Positions 58,774-64,000 of a stretch of 64,000 nucleotides of DNA are shown here, in pieces; the stretch's first letter is position 1; each line of letters opens with the position of its first letter. The notes beneath the pieces were generated by a model. That model was not told where the DNA came from. It did not search any database and saw nothing but the letters and a program-made list of their open reading frames with translations. Source of the stretch: Blakeslea trispora (Eukaryota; Mucoromycota; Mucoromycetes; Mucorales; Choanephoraceae); contig JAIWNE010000006.1 in assembly GCA_025331445.1 (NCBI GenBank), positions 310,001-374,000 on the forward strand, written 5' to 3'. Made by a program: the position numbers and the translations under genes.

Positions 58774-61010
58774 ATGGCTGGTAAAGGAGTTGTACGTAGT
58801 ATGTAAGTAAGTAGAAAAAGAAAAATTAGAGAGAGAGAGGGGGGGAGGTGAACAAGTGAGTAAGGAAACAAGCAAAGTATTCAAAAGAAAGAAAGAACCA
58901 AAAAAGGAGATATTCACCATTCTACCTTAGTAAAAATATAGCCAAAGGCTTTAGTGATGTCCAAATAAAAGTACGAGAAGCAACCTCGAATGATCCATGG
59001 GGACCAAGCGGTACTCTTATGAACGAAATTGCTCAGTTGACATACAATGAGTAAAGTTAGCAGTACAATAGAAAAGGACTTCTTTGTTGACTCTCTTGAT
59101 CGTAGAACTGATTTCATCGAGATTATGGACATGATTGATAGAAGATTGAATGATAAGGGCAAGAATTGGCGTCATGTCTTCAAAGTAACCCTAAATACAG
59201 TGATGACGATCGTCTTTTGCAATAACCTCGGAGTTTCTTTTAGGCATTGCTCTTGCTAGATTACTGCTTGCACGTGGGGTCTGAAAACGTCGTTTTGTAC
59301 GCCAAAGAAAATATCTATGTTGTAAAGACACTCAAGGAGTTTCAGCATGTTGAAGAGAATGGCAAGGATGTGGGTGCTAACGGTAAGCATATACTGATTG
59401 TCTTGTTATATCCACTCTCTATTTATCATGATATATGGATTAGTGCGTCAAAAGGCAAAAGATATCACCAATCTGCTAACAGATGATAACCGACTTCGAG
59501 AAGAAAGACGTATGAGACAAGGTATGCGCGATAGAATGGCCAATGTAGGCGATTACCTGAATGAGACTGTACGTTATTATAATGGTCTGAATGGAGGGGG
59601 AGAAGGACAACAATGGGATGATGAGAATGAGCTCAAGAAAGCATTGGCTGAAAGTAAACGAGTTGCTGATGAAGAAGAAAGAAATCGACGACAAGGTGAT
59701 GACGATCTCGAAAAGGCCATTCAACTCAGTCAACAAGAGGCCATGGAAAAGGAAAGGAAAGAGAGAGAAAGACTTGAAAAAGAAAATGCAGCCAATCTGT
59801 TTGGTTCAAACAACGACCCTTTCCAACCTTTCCCGCAACAGGCCATGTCCACTGGCTTTAATGCTTATCAGCAATTTCAGCAACCACAGCAACAACAGAT
59901 TGAATGGAATCCTTTTCAACAACAACAACAGCAACAACAACAGCAGCAACAACAAAACCCTTATGCTACTGGCCTTCAAGCTCAAATGACTGGTTTTGTT
60001 CCTCAACAACAACAGCAACAAACCATGGACTTGTTCTCTCAACAGAACATTCAACCTCAAGTCACTGGCTTTGTTCCTCAGCAAACAGGAAGTACAAACC
60101 CTTTCTCTCAATCCCAGCCATCTGTCTTGCAGCCACAACAGACAAAGTCATACGATTACAGTAACTTGATGTTTGGCAATGCTAGTCAACAACCTGCTAC
60201 TGTAAATGCTCCCTCACCTGCTTTTGCTACAAATGCACCCGATTTCTTTGGTACAAAAACCTCTACTCCTACTATGGCACCAGCAACTTCTTCTTCTGGT
60301 TTTGCCTCTAATGCGCCTGATTTCTTCAATGCTTCAAGTACTGCCAATACGTTTACACCTACTGCTGCTAGTTTTGCTAATAGCAATCCTCCAAATTCAT
60401 TCTCACCACAAGCAGCACCAGCATTACCACCAAAGGAGCAAGATTTGAAGTATGCCAAATTGAATTCCCTTTTGGCCAACAAAGAGTAAGTTCTCATCAC
60501 ACTTTTTCTTTTCTTTGTAGCTTGTCCTTTGACTCACTCATTTTTTTTTCTTCTTGTTAGTGATGGCTTGGATACGTTTGGTAATCAAGGAAATTTACGT
60601 ATCCCTTAGTAAGTTATCAAGTAACACATTTTTTCTTTTAAAAAAAAAAGTCTAATTCTGGGCTTATCTTAGCGGTACTGGATTTGCCAGCAGTTTCAAA
60701 TCTTCTAACCCAGTGGAACAAGCATCAACATCAACTAATTCTCCTTTTGTAAGTCAAAAAAAAATCGACATTACGTAAACAAAAAAAAAAGATTGACTTT
60801 CCCCCCAATTAGATGGCAAACAAAAACCCTTTTGGACAAATGCCAACAAACACAAGTTCACCTGCTCCTCAAAAGAGTTTGTTGGACTTGATGCAAGAAC
60901 AAAAGCAACAACAACAACAACAACAACAACAACAGCAGCAGCAGCAGCAATTTTTCCCTCAACAGCCAATGATGACTGGTTTTAATAACAATAATAACTC
61001 TCTCTTCTAA
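58774..61010 (+). CDS. ENT1: epsin, ENTH-domain endocytic adaptor
   Basis: Clathrin adaptor that bends PIP2-containing plasma membrane and binds ubiquitinated cargo. Eight exons (58774-58802, 58931-59050, 59106-59184, 59244-59382, 59444-60485, 60561-60608, 60673-60748, 60813-61010) give 576 aa. The ENTH domain covers about residues 10-150 (KVREATSNDPWGPSGTLMNE, then LLLDYCLHVGSENVVLYAKE). Two UIM-like helices follow (NELKKALAESKRVADEEE and DLEKAIQLSQQEAMEKE). Then come Gln-rich low-complexity runs with DPF and several NPF EH-binding motifs; the last exon holds a long polyGln near the C-terminus. This is the classic Ent1/2 architecture. Confidence 0.95.
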
Positions 61011-61222
61011 TAAAGTTTCGGGTTAAAAAGGGTCAGACAGAGTTACACTAAATCAAGCAACTCATTGCGGGAAAAGCGTAAATGATAAACCCTTTTTAAG
61101 AATATAAATAAAATATATAAAAAAAAAAAAGGTGGGGGGAAAAATAATAGCGCTTTTTCTCTCTTTCCTTTCTTTTTCTTTTCCCTTTTTTTTATTTTAT
61201 TTTATATAGATTATTTTGTAAT

Positions 61223-62578
61223 ATGGGCTTTACCACCTTTCCTGGTAACGAACATAAATGGAAAAGAACAGACTGGTCTCGACCTACTTTTACAGTAGTA
61301 AAACAAGAACCTATAGAAGAGAAGGAGTCTAAACCTAATGCTATACAACCTCGTTTTAGTGTGTTTGGCAAAAGCCAACAAGACACGAAACAACCCAAAC
61401 TCAAAGAGAAACCAGCCACATGCAATTTTAAACGAAGCACTTTTCAACTACACCTCTCAACCAAGTCCTCAGCCAATTACAAGTTTGACCAATCAACACC
61501 TCAGAGCCCAACCACCTCACCCGAACCAGAGGAAGAACAACACCAAGAACAGCCAAATAGAACAAAAGTGCAGTTTGATCCTGTCTGTCTAGAACGAGTC
61601 TGTCTGTTTTTAGAGTCACAATGCCCTATCGAACTGAAAGAGGCACACGACAGACAACTGACTCAACCCTCTTTTCGCATCCTCTGTCCTCATTGGCCAC
61701 GACAAGAATCCCATCATGCGAATGACCAACAAGTAGTGATACTCAATCGAAAGCATTTTTCAATGATTGACAACAAATACATTCGAGGTAAAGTGATGGT
61801 ACGTAATTTGGCATTAGACAAAGCTGTCTTGATTCGATATACACTCGATCATTGGGCCACTGTGAGTGATGTGGATGGTGTGTTCTTTGGCCCAAATCCA
61901 AAAAACACTGCCTTCGATATCTATGAATTCACCCTCGAACTCAACACACTCTCTGATCGTGGCGAAGTACGCGGCAAAGTTGAATTTTCAATAAGATATA
62001 CGGCAGGTCATATGGATTATTACGATGACAACAATGGCCAGCATTATCAAATAAGAGTGATTTGCGACCCACTTTATGACCCTTGGGTAGAGAAAGAAGC
62101 AGTGCAGAACGATTCAAATCATTATGACGACAACACAACAAGTGAAGATGAGGAGGAAGAGATAGAAGAAGAAGAGGAGAAGCACAGTCAGTTTGCCAAT
62201 GCCCTCAAGGACTATAAGCCTGCCACACCCTTTCACCTTAAACGACGTCAGCCATGGTTTAGTGCACGCTATGATTTTAGTCAATCCCTGTTTTTAGCAA
62301 AACAGTCGCCGCATCATGATACATCAGCGTCATTTGTGGGAGCTAAAGACTACTTCCTGCCGATTACATCATCTGAATACATTCATCCACCTCCATCCTC
62401 TACCACCACTAGTCCAACACTTTCGCATACATCGTCATTACTGGAAGAGGAAGAAGTGCCTTTAGATATCAATTCTAGTCATTATTTAGAAATGCTGGAC
62501 AAATATTGCTTTTATCATAGTAACGAAAACGACACCACATTGAAACAATTTGATCAACTATCTATTGATAGTGTCTAG
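61223..62578 (+). CDS. glycogen-targeting PP1 regulatory subunit (CBM21)
   Basis: Predicted Gac1/PPP1R3-type targeting subunit that brings protein phosphatase 1 to glycogen. Single exon, 451 aa. An RVxF-like PP1 docking site (RTKVQFDP) lies near residue 115. The CBM21 domain is at about 170-290: GKVMVRNLALDKAVLIRYTL, WATVSDVDGVFFG, FDIYEFTLEL and the glycogen-binding MDYYDDNNGQHYQIRV. An acidic run (SEDEEEEIEEEEEK) follows, then a Ser/Thr/Pro-rich tail. The N-terminal 100 residues are disordered. The family is clear; which yeast paralogue (Gac1, Pig1/2, Gip2) it matches is not. Confidence 0.9.
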   Translation: MGFTTFPGNEHKWKRTDWSRPTFTVVKQEPIEEKESKPNAIQPRFSVFGKSQQDTKQPKLKEKPATCNFKRSTFQLHLSTKSSANYKFDQSTPQSPTTSPEPEEEQHQEQPNRTKVQFDPVCLERVCLFLESQCPIELKEAHDRQLTQPSFRILCPHWPRQESHHANDQQVVILNRKHFSMIDNKYIRGKVMVRNLALDKAVLIRYTLDHWATVSDVDGVFFGPNPKNTAFDIYEFTLELNTLSDRGEVRGKVEFSIRYTAGHMDYYDDNNGQHYQIRVICDPLYDPWVEKEAVQNDSNHYDDNTTSEDEEEEIEEEEEKHSQFANALKDYKPATPFHLKRRQPWFSARYDFSQSLFLAKQSPHHDTSASFVGAKDYFLPITSSEYIHPPPSSTTTSPTLSHTSSLLEEEEVPLDINSSHYLEMLDKYCFYHSNENDTTLKQFDQLSIDSV

Positions 62579-62788
62579 AATTCAATCCAATACCCCCCCC
62601 CCTTTCTTCTCCCTTTTTTTTTGAGTGAAATACGAATAAACACTCACATTCCTTTTTTTTTTTTTTTTTTACTCATCTATTACTTGCTCTCCCACGCAAA
62701 ATAAAGGATGAAATATGATTGGTTTATAATTTGAGAGAGAGAAAGAGAGAATTTATGTTACACTATGTATAAATATATATATTTTTTT

Positions 62789-64000
62789 TTAGGCAGCATT
62801 GACTTGATCTTGATCTTCTCTCTTCTTAAGCACCAAAGGTTCACCAGTAATACGACGCCAGATATCATGAACATCTTCACAGACAGTTTCAAAGTGAGAT
62901 GTAGCATCGTAAGAACGAGAGATAAAGACCTTGTCTTGCTTGCCATCTTCAATAGGGACTTCCAAAGGAGATTCAAAGATGAACTTGTCTTGAATAGGAC
63001 CCAACAGCTTTAAGCCTTCATTGACTTCTTCAGTAGGGTTTGATGTCTCGACAATGGTAGACACAATAGCCAAATAATAACCCTTGGGACAAACCATATG
63101 GGCATCACTGACACAAGCAATGTAAATATCATGTTGACGACCAACTTGACTTTGAGGAATGACAATCTGACAAGAATCACCATCGTTGGTACTGGGGATA
63201 GGATGTGTTAAGAGACAGATGGCACGCACAACAGAGCCCACCTTCTTGACATTTAGGGGAACATAAGATGGGTCACAGATCACCATCTTTGCACGCACAG
63301 TATCATCGCCCACCTTGACACCAGTGACTTGACCTTGTTCATTGTAGATCAATTCCTTGGCTTCTGTGTTTAACATGTAGGTACCACCATAGACAGCAGA
63401 CAGTCTATGATTAACTATGCTTTAGTACATGTTCTCTCTTTCTTATCTATAGATGAGCTTACCTGGCAAATGCTTGAGGCAAATCACCAAGACCATACAA
63501 AGGATAGATGTAAGGAGATTTACCATAACGAAGTACAGAGACAGCATACAATCTAACCTTTTCAACAGTGTCACGAGCAGGTTGACTTAAATAGCTATCA
63601 TCCAAATGAAGAGCCATAGCATGACCAATGAACTCTTGTGTGCCAGCAGCCAATCCGAACTTCTTAAAGACATCGCTTACTGTGACACGGTTGATATCGA
63701 GGCCCTGATGTGTGCTAGGGTCATTGGCCTTATAGCCTTCAGCCCAGACCAAGAAGTTCTTCATACGGCGCTTTTCAAAGATACCCATCAAGGGGCTAGA
63801 AAGTGCCTCACTAGCATTAGCAGGTACCTTACAGACCTTACCACCACTATAGACATAAGAACCAGCAATCTGCTTGAATTCAAGATAACGAGTGACATCC
63901 GTATGAGTCAAGAAACGGACGATTTCACCGTTAGCCATCATGAACTTGGGAATCAAATCAATGTTCCAATCACGATCACGACCCAAGGATTCAGGAGGTG
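62789..64000 (-). CDS. GDI1: Rab GDP-dissociation inhibitor, 5' end outside window
   Basis: Recycles prenylated GDP-Rab proteins between membranes and cytosol. The visible part runs from the right edge through two exons (64000-63463, 63404-62789; 58-nt intron). Conserved GDI blocks: GRDRDWNIDLIPKFMMANGE, LTHTDVTRYLEFKQIAGSYV, PLMGIFEKRRMKNFLVW, LYGLGDLPQAFARLSAVYGG and SRSYDATSHFETVCEDV. Missing are the N-terminal FAD-like nucleotide fold and start codon, roughly the first 75 residues. The C-terminus ends DQVNAA. Convergent with the PP1-subunit gene, 210 nt apart. Confidence 0.96.

Noticed and set aside
59806..60138. Leu-rich ORF antisense to epsin
   Set aside because: It is the reverse strand of the Gln codon runs; no independent evidence.

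Overview
The window looks like nuclear DNA of a zygomycete fungus, most likely Mucorales (Rhizopus/Mucor-like). It is AT-rich with long homopolymer runs. Genes carry many 50-80 nt GT-AG introns, often with a CTAAC/CTGAT-like branch site. The gene set is fungal/eukaryotic: Pho80-type cyclin, Vps3844-type protein, Acl4, seipin, Hsp90. It also carries a LINE whose first ORF resembles those I associate with Mucorales. I ran no database searches; names come from reading the proteins, and exon joins were made by hand and checked for phase.

Layout. 0.2-17.8 kb is a dense block: SURF4/Erv29 cargo receptor, an unassigned WD40 protein, a Pho80-like cyclin, an orphan protein tail-to-tail with the CAAX protease RCE1, Yippee, a CLASRP/SWAP-type splicing protein, seipin, an AIG2-like protein and a coiled-coil protein. 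17.8-25.7 kb is repetitive: a 5'-truncated dead LINE with a 14-bp target duplication, itself split by a solo LTR with a 5-bp target duplication, lying between two near-identical 155-bp inverted repeats. 25.7-27.7 kb holds a damaged copy of what I believe is a lineage-expanded protein family with a GRRSD...E core, followed by long (TC)n and (GA)n tracts.

29-49.6 kb is again genic: Vps3844-like, SANT/Myb-like, ACL4, TXNDC17-like, RPL43, kelch-BTB, RPL35, HSP90, HMCES and the U-box ligase CHIP/STUB1. HSP90 and its ubiquitin-ligase partner CHIP lie 2.1 kb apart. An inverted, internally deleted copy of the CHIP 5' end lies 0.6 kb upstream of CHIP. 49.6-56.7 kb is almost gene-free, apart from one basic orphan protein and a possible 46-codon ORF. 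56.7-64 kb holds PUS10, epsin, a glycogen-targeting PP1 regulatory subunit and the 3' part of Rab GDI, which runs off the right edge.

Functional themes are secretory and membrane traffic (SURF4, Vps3844-like, epsin, GDI, seipin, RCE1), protein quality control (HSP90, CHIP, ACL4, TXNDC17), ribosome and RNA (RPL43, RPL35, CLASRP, PUS10) and genome protection (HMCES). No tRNA, rRNA or CRISPR was recognised by eye. The strongest candidates for new biology are the damaged GRRSD-family gene, the head-to-head CHIP fragment and the nested retroelements between inverted repeats.
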